Assembly: GCA_041394185.1 (NCBI GenBank)
Contig: JAWKIQ010000001.1
Location: 1,550,001-1,614,000 of the forward strand
From: Acidimicrobiales bacterium
GTDB lineage: Bacteria > Actinomycetota > Acidimicrobiia > Acidimicrobiales > Poriferisodalaceae
Length of the DNA stretch: 64,000 bases
Direction: 5' to 3'
Part shown: positions 19,353 to 28,629 of the stretch, piece after piece
Position numbering within the stretch: the first letter of the stretch is position 1
Layout: every line of letters begins with the position of its first letter
The notes under the pieces: model-generated
Databases searched by the model: none
Seen by the model: only the letters and a program-made list of their open reading frames with translations
Told to the model about the DNA's origin: nothing
Made by a program: the position numbers and the translations under genes

Positions 19353-20522
19353 TCAGGTCGGTGTTGTACCCCTGAGCGCGGCATCGATTAGCTGCATCGG
19401 GTGAATAGTGCGCACCCCAGCCCCGGCCAGGTGCATTGAGCATCCGGGGTTGGCGGACGCAACCCAGTCGGCGTCGGAGGGGATGTAGCCCATCTTGCGC
19501 GCCCTGATCTCGGTGGACAACCCGGGCTGCAGAACCGAGTAGGCGCCGCCGGCACCACAACAAAGGCCGTCGTCGCCCAGCTCGACCAGCGTGGCCACGA
19601 AGGGGGCGAGCGCCTGGCGCGTCGCCAGATGGACCTTCTGGACATGGCGAAGGTGACACGGATCTTGCACCGCGACGGTGACATCGAGCGGCTTCATCAC
19701 CGCCGGCAGGCGGTCGCGGTGCGCGGCCACGAACTCTTGCGCGTCGACGACCCTTGCCGAGAACGCCTTGGCGGCGTCAGTTCCCAGGAGGTGGCCATAG
19801 TCCTTCATCGCCGCGCCACAACCGGCCGAGTCGACGACGATGGGCCCGTCTCCGTCGAGGGCGGCCATGGTGTGCTCGGCCAACCGTCGCGCGTCGTGAC
19901 CCAGCCCGGCGTGGGTGTGCAATGCCCCGCAACACGGTGCCGCATCACCTGTGGGCTGCACCCCGAACCCGGCGGCCTCGATGACGCGCTGGGTGGCTTC
20001 GTGAACATCGCGCTGCCAGGCATCCATGACACAACCGGTGAACAGCCACACGTCGTCGCCCGAGGTGCGGTGGGGCCGGCGACGCACCGGCAGGTCGGCC
20101 GGCAATCCCAGCCGCTTGGGAACCAGCCGCAGCCTGGACGCAACCGCCAGCGCCGACGAACCGACCCGAAGCAACCGGGGACGAGCCAGCGCGGACAGAC
20201 CGGCCCTCAGCCACCACTTCGCACCCTGGCCCTGATCTGCGAGGCTCTCGCGTGCCGACTCGATCAGGCTTCCGTACGGCACACCGCTGGGGCAGGCCGG
20301 CTCACAACCCCGGCACTGCACGCAGGTGTCGAACGATCGCAGCACCTCGTCGTCGACAGGTGCGCCGTCGTTCTGCACCGCTCGCATCAGCGCAATACGA
20401 CCCCGCGGTGACAACGCCTCGTCACTGGTCACCCGATAGGTCGGGCAGTGAGGCAGGCACAGCCCGCACTGCACACACTTGTTGAGGTCGTCGGCGTCGA
20501 TATGCAGGTCTATGCGGGTCAC
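19353..20522 (-). CDS. glcF: Glycolate oxidase iron-sulfur subunit GlcF
   Basis: 389 residues with two 4Fe-4S motifs (CVQCGLCLPHCP and CVQCRGCEPACP) followed by two CCG domains (LFTGCVMD...CCGALH, and DPCHL...LCCGAGG). This is the electron-transfer subunit of glycolate oxidase, which makes glyoxylate from glycolate. The GTG at 20522 overlaps the TGA of glcE (GTGA); a longer frame upstream lies inside glcE and is rejected. It converges with the demethylase gene, ending 5 bp from it. Confidence 0.94.
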   Translation of the reverse strand: MTRIDLHIDADDLNKCVQCGLCLPHCPTYRVTSDEALSPRGRIALMRAVQNDGAPVDDEVLRSFDTCVQCRGCEPACPSGVPYGSLIESARESLADQGQGAKWWLRAGLSALARPRLLRVGSSALAVASRLRLVPKRLGLPADLPVRRRPHRTSGDDVWLFTGCVMDAWQRDVHEATQRVIEAAGFGVQPTGDAAPCCGALHTHAGLGHDARRLAEHTMAALDGDGPIVVDSAGCGAAMKDYGHLLGTDAAKAFSARVVDAQEFVAAHRDRLPAVMKPLDVTVAVQDPCHLRHVQKVHLATRQALAPFVATLVELGDDGLCCGAGGAYSVLQPGLSTEIRARKMGYIPSDADWVASANPGCSMHLAGAGVRTIHPMQLIDAALRGTTPT

Positions 20523-21505
20523 AGGACCAGTCCAGGGTTCAGGCGGCCGGTTGGGTCGAACTGTTCCTTGATGCGCCGCGACACCTCGGCCACGGCAGGG
20601 TCGGCCGGGCGCGACGGAGGCGGCGAAGCTGTCCACACGGTACCCACGCCGATGCTGGCCACAAACGCCGACCCGCCCGTCAGGGAACCGACCGCCGATG
20701 GCCTCATCGACCATCGGTGGGCAGGCAACTCTGGCACTTCGACACCAGTCGTCACATCCCCCATCGATGCCAACAGGCCCAGCTGATGTTCGACATCGTC
20801 GGGATGTCCCTCTAGCTCGACCCATGTCGTCGAACCGTCCCAAAGCACCATCGACGGACGATAGAGCGAGCCGAACACCACGAACGGGTCTGCACCCTGT
20901 ACCGACACCAACTCGGTTCGGGCCGGAACGGGGTTGGTGCGCAAGATGACCTCGCAGATCACTCCGAGGGTGCCATGCGAGCCGGTCAGCAGCTTGGGCA
21001 GGTTGAATCCGCTGACGTTCTTCACCACCGGTCCCCCGCCGGCCACGAGACGACCTTCGGCCGACACGTACCGAACCTGCATGACCGCGTCGCGAACCGA
21101 GCCGCGGCCAAGGCGCTGCAAACAGTTCTGGCCCACCGCTACCGCTCCGCCGACGGTACCGCCGGGCGCCAACGGCACCCTCTGGCCCACGCCGGCAAGC
21201 ATGGCCACCAGATCGTCGACCCGAGTGCCGGCGCGCACGGTCACCAGCATTTCCTCAGGCTTGTGCTCGACGATTCCCACCGGGGCGCGCACGACGCGTG
21301 CATCTGCGGGCGGCTGCCAGTGGGCGGGCCAACGAGTGCGCGCACCCTCGACCACGATCGGGCCGTCCGATCCGACCTCGGCGGCAAAGGCTTCCAACTC
21401 GGGATCGGTGTTGGCCAACACCCAGCTCGCCCGATCGGCATCCGTGCGGCTCATCCGATCGTTCGCCTTCTGGTCGGCGCCAGGCGCCTCCTCCGTGCGG
21501 CTCAT
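20519..21505 (-). CDS. glcE: Glycolate oxidase FAD-binding subunit GlcE
   Basis: 328 residues of the FAD-linked oxidase fold (PCMH-type): PVGIVEHKPEEMLVTVRAGT, GQRVPLAPGGTVGGAVA, VKNVSGFNLPKLLTGSHGTLGV and a C-terminal GRLNPGLVL. GlcE is the shorter FAD subunit lacking the C-terminal catalytic part of GlcD. The ATG at 21505 overlaps the glcD stop by 4 bp. The first 25 residues (two MSRT-like starts) may be unstructured; Met18 is another possible start. Confidence 0.93.
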   Translation of the reverse strand: MSRTEEAPGADQKANDRMSRTDADRASWVLANTDPELEAFAAEVGSDGPIVVEGARTRWPAHWQPPADARVVRAPVGIVEHKPEEMLVTVRAGTRVDDLVAMLAGVGQRVPLAPGGTVGGAVAVGQNCLQRLGRGSVRDAVMQVRYVSAEGRLVAGGGPVVKNVSGFNLPKLLTGSHGTLGVICEVILRTNPVPARTELVSVQGADPFVVFGSLYRPSMVLWDGSTTWVELEGHPDDVEHQLGLLASMGDVTTGVEVPELPAHRWSMRPSAVGSLTGGSAFVASIGVGTVWTASPPPSRPADPAVAEVSRRIKEQFDPTGRLNPGLVL

Positions 21506-22995
21506 CCCCACACCCCCCGGGGAACCGACTTGAGAGCCTGAATATCGGCGCACGAGTGCCCGGCCGGAATCACCTTGCCCGGGTTCACCCGACAGAACGG
21601 ATCGAACGCCTTGCGCAGCCTCTCTTGATGATCGAGGTCGTCTGGACCGAACATCTCGTCCATGTGTGCCTGCTTCTCGAGGCCCACCCCGTGCTCGCCC
21701 GACAACGCGCCGCCCGCAGCCAGCGACGCCCTGACGATGTCGTCGCCTGCAGCGTGCACCCTGTCGATGGCGCCGGGTTCACGACCGTCGAACAACAGCA
21801 GCGGGTGCAGGTTGCCGTCGCCCGCGTGGAACACGTTCATGACGATGACGCCGTGGCGATCTGCGATCTCGTAGACCTCGGCCAACACGTCGGCCAGGCG
21901 AGCTCGGGGCACGACGGTGTCGTGCAGGTAATAGTCGGGGGCGATCTGGGCGATAGCTCCAAAGGCCGTCTTGCGGCCCTTCCACAAAGCCGCCCGCTCG
22001 GCGTCGTCGGCAGCGACGCGCACCGACGACGCACCCTGGGCCCGCGCAATCGACGCCACGGCCTCGGCATCGGCCTCTACGGCACCCGGCAGGCCCTCCA
22101 GCTCGACCAGCAACACAGCTGCTGCGTCCCTTGGGTAGCCCGCACCCACATAGTTCTCGACAGCGATGGTGATCTTCTGGTCCATCACCTCCATCGCCGC
22201 AGGCACCATGCCGGCCGCAACGACAGCGCTGACGGTGTTGGCGGCCGCAGCCACCGAGTCGAACGACACCAACATCGTCTTGACCGCGGGCGGGTTCTGG
22301 GTCAGGCGCACGGCGATGCGGGTTGCCACACCCAGCATTCCCTCAGACCCGACAAACGCACCGCGCAGGTCATAGCCGCCAGGTTCGTCGCCGATGTCGC
22401 CCAGCATCGCCACCGTGCCGTCGACCAGCACGGCCTCGACCGCCAGCACATGGGCGTCGGTGACGCCATAGGCCAGACAGTGTGGCCCACCAGAGTTGTT
22501 GGCGACGTTGCCGCCGATGGTGCAGACCTGCTGGCTCGACGGGTCGGGTGCGTAGTGGAAACCCATGGGGCGCAGATGATTGCTGAGGTCGAGGTTGACC
22601 ACACCCGGCTCGACCCACGCCACACGATCCACCGGGTCGACCTCGATGATCCTGGTCATCTTGGCTGTCGACACCACGATGGGGGCGCCCAGAGGAATGG
22701 CCCCTCCCGCCAACCCCGTGCCGGCACCACGGGGCACCACCGCGCGGCCGTGCGCCATGGCGATGCGCATGATCGCCTGAACCTCGGCAGTGGTCGTGGG
22801 CAAGCAGATCGGCCCCGACACCCCCTCGGCGAACACCGACGCATCGTGGGAATACAACGACCGGTGAACCTGGTCGGTTCGCACCCGATCTGGTGACAAG
22901 GCGCTGCGCAGCTCGTCGACGACCGGGTCGTGAACGGCCGCCGGCTCGTTCTCGCTTCGCTTCCGCAGCAGCTGACGCACCATTCGGGGTTTCAT
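21502..22995 (-). CDS. glcD: Glycolate oxidase catalytic subunit GlcD
   Basis: 497 residues of the FAD-linked oxidase family: CLPTTTAEVQAIMRIAMAHG, VPRGAGTGLAGGA, CTIGGNVANNSGGPHC for FAD binding, and C-terminal HAGDGNLHPLLLFD and GEHGVGLEK for substrate and FAD contacts. With GlcE and GlcF it oxidises glycolate (or D-lactate) to the keto acid. ATG at 22995 is chosen; a GTG at 23013 would leave only 11 bp to the divergent 2-hydroxyacid oxidase start. The promoter region is therefore shared and very short. Confidence 0.93.
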   Translation of the reverse strand: MKPRMVRQLLRKRSENEPAAVHDPVVDELRSALSPDRVRTDQVHRSLYSHDASVFAEGVSGPICLPTTTAEVQAIMRIAMAHGRAVVPRGAGTGLAGGAIPLGAPIVVSTAKMTRIIEVDPVDRVAWVEPGVVNLDLSNHLRPMGFHYAPDPSSQQVCTIGGNVANNSGGPHCLAYGVTDAHVLAVEAVLVDGTVAMLGDIGDEPGGYDLRGAFVGSEGMLGVATRIAVRLTQNPPAVKTMLVSFDSVAAAANTVSAVVAAGMVPAAMEVMDQKITIAVENYVGAGYPRDAAAVLLVELEGLPGAVEADAEAVASIARAQGASSVRVAADDAERAALWKGRKTAFGAIAQIAPDYYLHDTVVPRARLADVLAEVYEIADRHGVIVMNVFHAGDGNLHPLLLFDGREPGAIDRVHAAGDDIVRASLAAGGALSGEHGVGLEKQAHMDEMFGPDDLDHQERLRKAFDPFCRVNPGKVIPAGHSCADIQALKSVPRGVWG

Positions 22996-23024
22996 CGTCC
23001 CAAAGCCTGACACAATCGGCGACC

Positions 23025-24260
23025 ATGAAGCTCACTGCTGCGACGAAGCTCACGGGCATGGTCGAGTCATTCCGCTCGGTCGTGCAGTTCCGCCGGTTCG
23101 AGACCGACCCCGTAGCAAGACGGTTGAACGGCGCCGCCAACGTCGACGATCTGCGCGCCCTCGCCAAGCGGAGGCTTCCGGCCGGCGTATTCGACTACAT
23201 CGACGGAGCCGCCGAGGACGAACGGGCCAAGGCCCGCAACCAGGCCGACTTCGAGGGCATCCAGTTCGTACCCCGCGTGCTGCGAGACGTTTCCAGCATC
23301 GACACATCGGCCAACATCCTCGGTCGCCGTGCCAGCATGCCCCTGGTGTTGGCACCCACTGGGTTCGGGCGAATCGCCCACTCGCAGGGCGAGCTTGCCG
23401 TGGCCCGAGCCGCCGAACGGGCGGGCCTGCCCTATTCGCTGTCGACGATGGGCACCCGTTCGATCGAAGAAGTCGCTTCGGTGAACAGCGGCGACAAGTG
23501 GTTCCAGGTCTATGTCTGGAAGGACAAGGACCTCACCGCCGAGCTGATCGACCGGGCCAAGGCGGCCGGGTACACGACGCTGCTGATAACGGTGGACACG
23601 GCCCAGCTGGGCCGGCGCGAGCGCGATGTTCGCCGCGGGTTTTCGCTACCCCCCAAGATCGGCATGGACACCATCATCGACGGCATCATCCACCCGAGCT
23701 GGACGTGGGATTTCATCAACGCCGAGCCCATCACCTTCGCCAACGTGGCCGGCCGCTCGGTCGGCGATGGCTCGAGCCCCGTGAACCTGATGGCCTACAT
23801 CAATTCGCAGTTCGATCCGGCCCTGTCGTGGGACGAGATCGGATGGTTCCGCGAGCGTTGGGACGGCCCCATCGTCTTGAAGGGGGTTCAGTCGGTGGCC
23901 GATGCGAAGATCGCCGTCGAGCACGGAATCGAGGCGGTGGCGCTGTCGAACCACGGCGGACGCCAGCTCGACGACGCTCCGTCGCCCATCGCGTTGCTGC
24001 CCGGCGTGGCCGATGCGGTGGGTGGGCAGACCGAGATCATCGTCGACGGCGGGGTGCGGCGCGGCTCAGACATCGTCAAGGCGGTGTCGCTGGGGGCCAC
24101 CGCAGCGATGATGGGCAGGCCTTACCTGTACGCACTGGGCGCCGCTGGAGAGCGGGGCGTAGATCACGTGCTGCGTTTCATGGCAGAAGGCATGTCGCGC
24201 ACCATGGCCTTGGTGGGGGCCAACACCCTGGCCGACCTGGGCCCAGACCTCATCGCCTGA
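23025..24260 (+). CDS. lldD: FMN-dependent alpha-hydroxy-acid oxidase/dehydrogenase (LldD-like)
   Basis: 411 residues of the FMN hydroxyacid dehydrogenase family: GVFDYIDGAAEDE, APTGFGRIAH, WFQVYVWKD, TVDTAQLGRRERD, and the catalytic SNHGGRQLDDAPSPI with base His and substrate Arg, then VDGGVRRGSDIVKA and GRPYLYALG. Substrates in the family include L-lactate, glycolate and mandelate; the mycofactocin-linked MftD is a close relative, but no mycofactocin genes are visible. Divergent from glcDEF, which suggests joint control of 2-hydroxy acid use. Confidence 0.88.
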   Translation: MKLTAATKLTGMVESFRSVVQFRRFETDPVARRLNGAANVDDLRALAKRRLPAGVFDYIDGAAEDERAKARNQADFEGIQFVPRVLRDVSSIDTSANILGRRASMPLVLAPTGFGRIAHSQGELAVARAAERAGLPYSLSTMGTRSIEEVASVNSGDKWFQVYVWKDKDLTAELIDRAKAAGYTTLLITVDTAQLGRRERDVRRGFSLPPKIGMDTIIDGIIHPSWTWDFINAEPITFANVAGRSVGDGSSPVNLMAYINSQFDPALSWDEIGWFRERWDGPIVLKGVQSVADAKIAVEHGIEAVALSNHGGRQLDDAPSPIALLPGVADAVGGQTEIIVDGGVRRGSDIVKAVSLGATAAMMGRPYLYALGAAGERGVDHVLRFMAEGMSRTMALVGANTLADLGPDLIA

Positions 24261-24294
24261 TCAACACCCGCGGTGGGTGCCGGGCACGACGTGT

Positions 24295-25320
24295 TCAGAC
24301 GGCGTCGTGCAGGGCGGCCGACGGTGCCGGCGCACCGATGCCCAGGATCTTGCAGAGCGCGGCGGTCAACTCGACACGGTTCATCGTGTAGAAGTGGAAG
24401 TTCTGCACCCCGTGCTCGGCCAGCCGGCGGCACTGCTCGGCGGCAACGGTGGCGGCGATCATCTGCTGAACGTCGGGCACGTCGTCGACTCCGCCGAACA
24501 ACTCTGGCATCCATGCTGGGATGCTGGTTCCGCATCGCTGAGCGAAGCCGGCCATCCGGTCGAAGTGGGTGACGGGCATGATGCCGGGAACGATCGGGGC
24601 GGTGATGCCAGCCGCGTGAGCCTGCTCGAGGAAGATCAAGAACGCCTCGGTGTCGAAGAAGAACTGGGTCAGCGCACGGTCTGCCCCGGCCTCGAACTTG
24701 GCCTTGAGGTTGTCCATGTCGGCCCGCGCCGAGGCGGCGCGAGGATGCACCTCTGGGTACGCAGCCACCGAAATGTCCCAGGTGGACCCGTCGGCCCTGG
24801 CCCGGATGCCCTCGACCAGTTCGACCGCGCTGCGGTATCCGTCTTCGCGGGTGCCGTCGGTCTCGCCCGCAGGTGGATCACCCCTGAGCGCCACGACACG
24901 TGTCACGCCGGCCTCTGCGTAGGCGTCGAGTACCTCGTGAACGGTGGCCTTGGATGCACCGACGCACGTCAGGTGACCGGCGACGTCGAGGTCGGTCTCG
25001 CTCTTGATGCGTCTGATGCTGCGGATAGTCCGCTCCTGCGTCGAACCGCCCGCTCCGTAGGTGACGCTGACGAAGGTCGGGCCGAACTCGGCGAGACGGG
25101 TCGCCGTCTTCACCAGGTTGTTCTCGCCGTCGGGGGTGGCCGCAGGAAAGAACTCGAACGACACCGTCATACCTGGCCGGATGCTGGCGGTAGGCCACGG
25201 CCTGCGACCCAGGCGCTCGGCCATCTCGTTGCTGATCTCGTCGCCGGCAGAGTCGTTGCCCGCAACCCCGAGTTCGGCATCGTCGGCAGGCCCCGAATGG
25301 CTCATCTGTTCGTCGGTCAC
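24295..25320 (-). CDS. metF: Methylenetetrahydrofolate reductase
   Basis: 341 residues of the MetF TIM-barrel family: SFEFFPAATPDGENNL, VSVTYGAGGSTQERT, HLTCVGASK, ALRGDPP, FFFDTEAFLIFL, PGIMPVTHFDR and NFHFYTMNR. It reduces 5,10-methylene-THF to 5-methyl-THF for methionine synthesis. The GTG at 25320 overlaps the stop of the upstream ArsR-methyltransferase gene, so the two form an operon. The first 55 residues precede the barrel and are low-complexity; a later start is possible. Confidence 0.93.
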   Translation of the reverse strand: MTDEQMSHSGPADDAELGVAGNDSAGDEISNEMAERLGRRPWPTASIRPGMTVSFEFFPAATPDGENNLVKTATRLAEFGPTFVSVTYGAGGSTQERTIRSIRRIKSETDLDVAGHLTCVGASKATVHEVLDAYAEAGVTRVVALRGDPPAGETDGTREDGYRSAVELVEGIRARADGSTWDISVAAYPEVHPRAASARADMDNLKAKFEAGADRALTQFFFDTEAFLIFLEQAHAAGITAPIVPGIMPVTHFDRMAGFAQRCGTSIPAWMPELFGGVDDVPDVQQMIAATVAAEQCRRLAEHGVQNFHFYTMNRVELTAALCKILGIGAPAPSAALHDAV

Positions 25321-26384
25321 GAGGCTTCCTCCATATGAGAACTGTCGGCAGCAACAGCGCCGGGCGCAAGGTCGACCGATGGCATGGTTGCGGTCCAGAT
25401 CGTCGTGGTCAGACACCGACCAGTTTCATCGGTGCGATTGGGCGTGAGGTGAATTATCGAATCGACGTCGAGCCCGACAGCGGCGATCCATCTGGCGACC
25501 TCGTCGTCGGAGAAGCCCAGGCGGCGGTGCCGGTGTTCGAACCGCAAGCTCTCGAGATCGTGGGGGGCAAAGTCGACGACGACCAGACGGCCGCCCGAAC
25601 GCAAGGTTCTGGCCGCCTCGGCGATGGCCGAGCCCGGGTCATCGAGGAAGTGCAGCACCTGGTGCAGCAGGGCCACGTCGAAGCTGGCCCGCGGCAGGTC
25701 GATGTCGTACACGTCGCACTGCAACACGCGACAGTTGGCGGCACCGGCATCGTCGAGGTTGGAACGGGCGAGGTTCAGCATCTGCTGGCTCGAATCGATA
25801 CCTACGCCCTCATCGATGCGGTCGGCGAACAGCGACAGCATCCGCCCGGTTCCGGTTCCGACGTCGAGCATCCGCGAGACGCGTGCATCACCAACCGCGT
25901 CCAGGACCGCCTTCTCGATCTGCGAGTCCTCGACGTGCAAGGCCCTCAGCTCATTCCACCGCGGCGCCACCTGCTCGAAGTACGCGGCGGCTTCCTCTGC
26001 GCGCCGCTGGCGGATGGCCTCGGCACGGACGAGGTCGCGTTCGCAGGCTCCTTCGGTGGTGTCGAGCATCGCCAAGACCGCCTCGGCCAGCGTGCGCCCG
26101 GGTACATCGGCGGTCAGCCGGTAGAACGCGCTGGTTCCCTGTGCGTGGCGATCCAGCAATCGGGCGTCGACCAGGATCTTCAGATGCCGGCTGACCCTGG
26201 GCTGACTTTGCCCGACGACCGCACAGATGTCGCCGACCGACAACTCGACGCGGCTCAACACGCTGACGATGCGCAGCCGGGTCGGTTCGGCGACGGCCTT
26301 GAGAGCAGCCACCAAGGGATCGACGCTCAGGCGCCCAGCGCGGACCCCGCTGCCATCGTCCTGCTCGGTGCTGTCAGCCTTCAT
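25317..26384 (-). CDS. ArsR-type regulator fused to SAM-dependent methyltransferase
   Basis: 355 residues. Residues about 20-110 are an ArsR winged helix (PTRLRIVSVLSRVELSVGDI, QSQPRVSRHLKIL); residues about 150-310 are a class I SAM methyltransferase (MLDVGTGTGRMLSLFA, RVLQCDVYDIDLP, GGRLVVVDFAP). No metal-binding Cys pair is seen in the regulator half, so sensing is probably through the fused domain. Coupled to metF, it may sense SAM or SAH and control methionine-cycle genes; this is inference. A 24-bp near-perfect palindrome begins 2 bp upstream of its ATG. Confidence 0.9.
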   Translation of the reverse strand: MKADSTEQDDGSGVRAGRLSVDPLVAALKAVAEPTRLRIVSVLSRVELSVGDICAVVGQSQPRVSRHLKILVDARLLDRHAQGTSAFYRLTADVPGRTLAEAVLAMLDTTEGACERDLVRAEAIRQRRAEEAAAYFEQVAPRWNELRALHVEDSQIEKAVLDAVGDARVSRMLDVGTGTGRMLSLFADRIDEGVGIDSSQQMLNLARSNLDDAGAANCRVLQCDVYDIDLPRASFDVALLHQVLHFLDDPGSAIAEAARTLRSGGRLVVVDFAPHDLESLRFEHRHRRLGFSDDEVARWIAAVGLDVDSIIHLTPNRTDETGRCLTTTIWTATMPSVDLAPGAVAADSSHMEEAS

Positions 26385-26386
26385 TG

Positions 26387-26410
26387 CTTGATAAGGATAT
26401 CTTTATCAAG
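26387..26410. promoter_or_regulatory. ArsR-type operator at the start of the ArsR-metF operon
   Basis: Arms CTTGATAA (26387-26394) and TTATCAAG (26403-26410) frame the core GGATATCT; over 24 bp only two symmetric positions mismatch. It touches the start codon of the ArsR-methyltransferase gene, which is typical of autoregulated ArsR operons. The AT-rich sequence stands out in this GC-rich window. Confidence 0.75.
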
Positions 26411-26417
26411 ACATGTG

Positions 26418-27656
26418 TCAAGGACTTCGTTCGATGTCCTCCCGAACGTGGGGCGCGGCGGTTATCGCGATCACCGACGCGACCAGAGCCAACACCGCCA
26501 CACCACCGAAGGCCAACCGATAGCTGACCGAGTCGCCAATGATGTACAGCGGCACCGACAACAGGGCTCCCAGCGCATAGAAGATGGTCGACGATGCGTA
26601 CACCTGGCCCGACATGCCGGGTGGGGCGATCAGGCCAACTGCGCTGAAGTACGGCGCCTGCCAAACCCCGTTTCCGCTGGCCATGATCGTCGTGGCCACT
26701 AGTGCCACAGCACTGTTGGGGGCCGAACCCACGACCACGGCCCCGATTGCGATCACCGAGAACCCACCGGCGCACAGCACGGCCAGCCGGCCTACCTTGG
26801 CCACGTCGAGATCGTCGGCAAGGCGCGCACCCACCACGATTCCGCCTATCCAACCAACCCCGACCAGAAACTGCGTGGCCCCGCGCTCGGTCGCACCAAA
26901 GCCGAACTCTTGCTCGAAATAGACCGACACCAGCTGGAAGATCCCCACCGCCGCTGCCGCCAGGAAGAACGCAGCGGCCCAAAACCGCGGCAGGCTCTTC
27001 AGCCTCCTCAGCTCGCCAAAGGCAGCTCGCACCGAGATGTCGCGCCTGTCGATGTCGCCTTGCAATCCCCGTCGGGGCGGATCGTCCACGAACGACAGCA
27101 CAACAGAAAACACCGCTGTCGGAGCGGCCAGCGCAACGAACGCCCATCGCCAACCCGCCCAATCGGCCAGCACGCCGGCGACCACTCCCGAGGCCTGAGC
27201 CAGCGGGTTGGCCAACCGATGCACGAAGAACACCCTGGGATGCACGGCCTGCGGATAGACGTCGCTGAGCAGGCTCGGGTGGATCACTTCGTTCGCGTTG
27301 CGTCCGATGCCGGCCAGCAGGCGAACCACTAGCAGCAGTCCGATCGTGGGAACAGCACCCGTGAGTGCCGAGGCAACTCCCCACATCGCGGCGGCACCCA
27401 GGCTCAGCTTGACCCTCGACACCCTGTCCGAAAGTCGTCCGGTGGGAATCGCGGTGATCAGGATCATCACCGCCGACAGGGTGGCCACGCTGTTGATCAC
27501 CGCATCGGTGCTGCCGAAGGCATCCCTGATCTCAGGGGTCAGCGTTGCGTAGGCGATGCGGTCGAATTCGTCGACCAGGTTCAGCCCGGCCAACGCAACC
27601 ACCGGCAGTACCGGCTGGCCGCCGAGCCACTCCCTCAGCTTGGCTGTCGGCGACAC
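26418..27656 (-). CDS. Major facilitator superfamily transporter
   Basis: About 412 residues with around twelve hydrophobic segments and the MFS loop motif GRLSDRVSRVKL after helix 2; LLAGIGRNANEVIHPSLLSD after helix 4 resembles drug/sugar exporter types. A central cytosolic loop (DDPPRRGLQGDIDRRD) separates the halves. Substrate is not predictable. GTG at 27656 gives a normal cytosolic N-terminus; GTG at 27704 is a longer alternative. It ends 8 bp from the ArsR operator, so its transcription runs toward the metF operon. Confidence 0.85.
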   Translation of the reverse strand: MSPTAKLREWLGGQPVLPVVALAGLNLVDEFDRIAYATLTPEIRDAFGSTDAVINSVATLSAVMILITAIPTGRLSDRVSRVKLSLGAAAMWGVASALTGAVPTIGLLLVVRLLAGIGRNANEVIHPSLLSDVYPQAVHPRVFFVHRLANPLAQASGVVAGVLADWAGWRWAFVALAAPTAVFSVVLSFVDDPPRRGLQGDIDRRDISVRAAFGELRRLKSLPRFWAAAFFLAAAAVGIFQLVSVYFEQEFGFGATERGATQFLVGVGWIGGIVVGARLADDLDVAKVGRLAVLCAGGFSVIAIGAVVVGSAPNSAVALVATTIMASGNGVWQAPYFSAVGLIAPPGMSGQVYASSTIFYALGALLSVPLYIIGDSVSYRLAFGGVAVLALVASVIAITAAPHVREDIERSP

Positions 27657-27727
27657 GCCGCGACCATAGTCCGCCAGAGCGACGGCGCAGGCCCCGGTGA
27701 TCACCCGACGGCCTCCCGAGTCCTACG

Positions 27728-28621
27728 ATGGAGACCATGACTGAGATGTTGCAAAAGGTCGCCTCGGCACAAGGGTTCATCGCCGCCCTCGACCAGAGCG
27801 GTGGAAGCACCCCCAAGGCCCTGCGCCTCTACGGAATCGACGAAGACCAATACTCGGGCGAGGACGAGATGTTCGATCTCATCCACGCCATGCGCAGCCG
27901 GATCATCACCTCACCGTCGTTCGGGGGTGACCGCATCCTCGGCGCCATCTTGTTCGAGATGACCATGGACCGTGACATCGAGGGCCAGGGCACCGCGCAG
28001 TACCTGTGGAACGAAAAGAACGTCGTTCCGTTCCTGAAGACCGACAAGGGTCTGGCAGATGAGGTCGACGGCGCTCAGGTCATGAAGCCGTTCCCGGGTC
28101 TCGATGGCCTGCTCGAGCGTGCGGTGGCCAAGGGTGTGTTCGGCACCAAGATGCGTTCTGTCATCAACGAGGCCAACGCTGCCGGCGTCGAAGCCGTGGT
28201 AGCCCAGCAGTTCGAGGTCGGTGCCCAGATCCTCGGGCACGGCTTGGTGCCCATCATCGAGCCCGAGGTCAACATCAACAGCGCCACCAAGGCCGAGGCC
28301 GAGGCGCTCTTGCGCGACCAGATCACCGCACACCTCGACGCGGTGCCCGACGGCCAGCAGATCATGCTGAAGCTCACCCTTCCCAGCGAGGCCGACTTCT
28401 ACGCCCCGCTCATCGCCCACCCCAAGGTGCTTCGGGTTGTGGCTCTGTCGGGTGGCTACAGCCGTGAGGAATCCAACGAGAAGCTGGCAGCCAACCACGG
28501 GATGATCGCCAGCTTCAGCCGCGCCCTCACCGAGGGTTTGACCGCTCAGATGTCGGACGCTGAGTTTGACGCTGCTCTCGACGCAGCTATCGGCAGCATC
28601 TTCGCCGCTTCCAACACCTGA
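27728..28621 (+). CDS. Fructose-bisphosphate aldolase, class I
   Basis: 297 residues of the class I (Schiff-base) aldolase family: FIAALDQSGGSTPKAL near the N-terminus, GAILFEMTMDRDI, FLKTDKGL, GLVPIIEPEVNI, IMLKLTLPSE with the probable Schiff-base lysine, and ALSGGYSREESN for phosphate binding. It interconverts fructose 1,6-bisphosphate and triose phosphates. ATG at 27728 or 27737 is possible. Divergent from the MFS gene. Confidence 0.93.
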   Translation: METMTEMLQKVASAQGFIAALDQSGGSTPKALRLYGIDEDQYSGEDEMFDLIHAMRSRIITSPSFGGDRILGAILFEMTMDRDIEGQGTAQYLWNEKNVVPFLKTDKGLADEVDGAQVMKPFPGLDGLLERAVAKGVFGTKMRSVINEANAAGVEAVVAQQFEVGAQILGHGLVPIIEPEVNINSATKAEAEALLRDQITAHLDAVPDGQQIMLKLTLPSEADFYAPLIAHPKVLRVVALSGGYSREESNEKLAANHGMIASFSRALTEGLTAQMSDAEFDAALDAAIGSIFAASNT

Positions 28622-28629
28622 GCCCAGGC

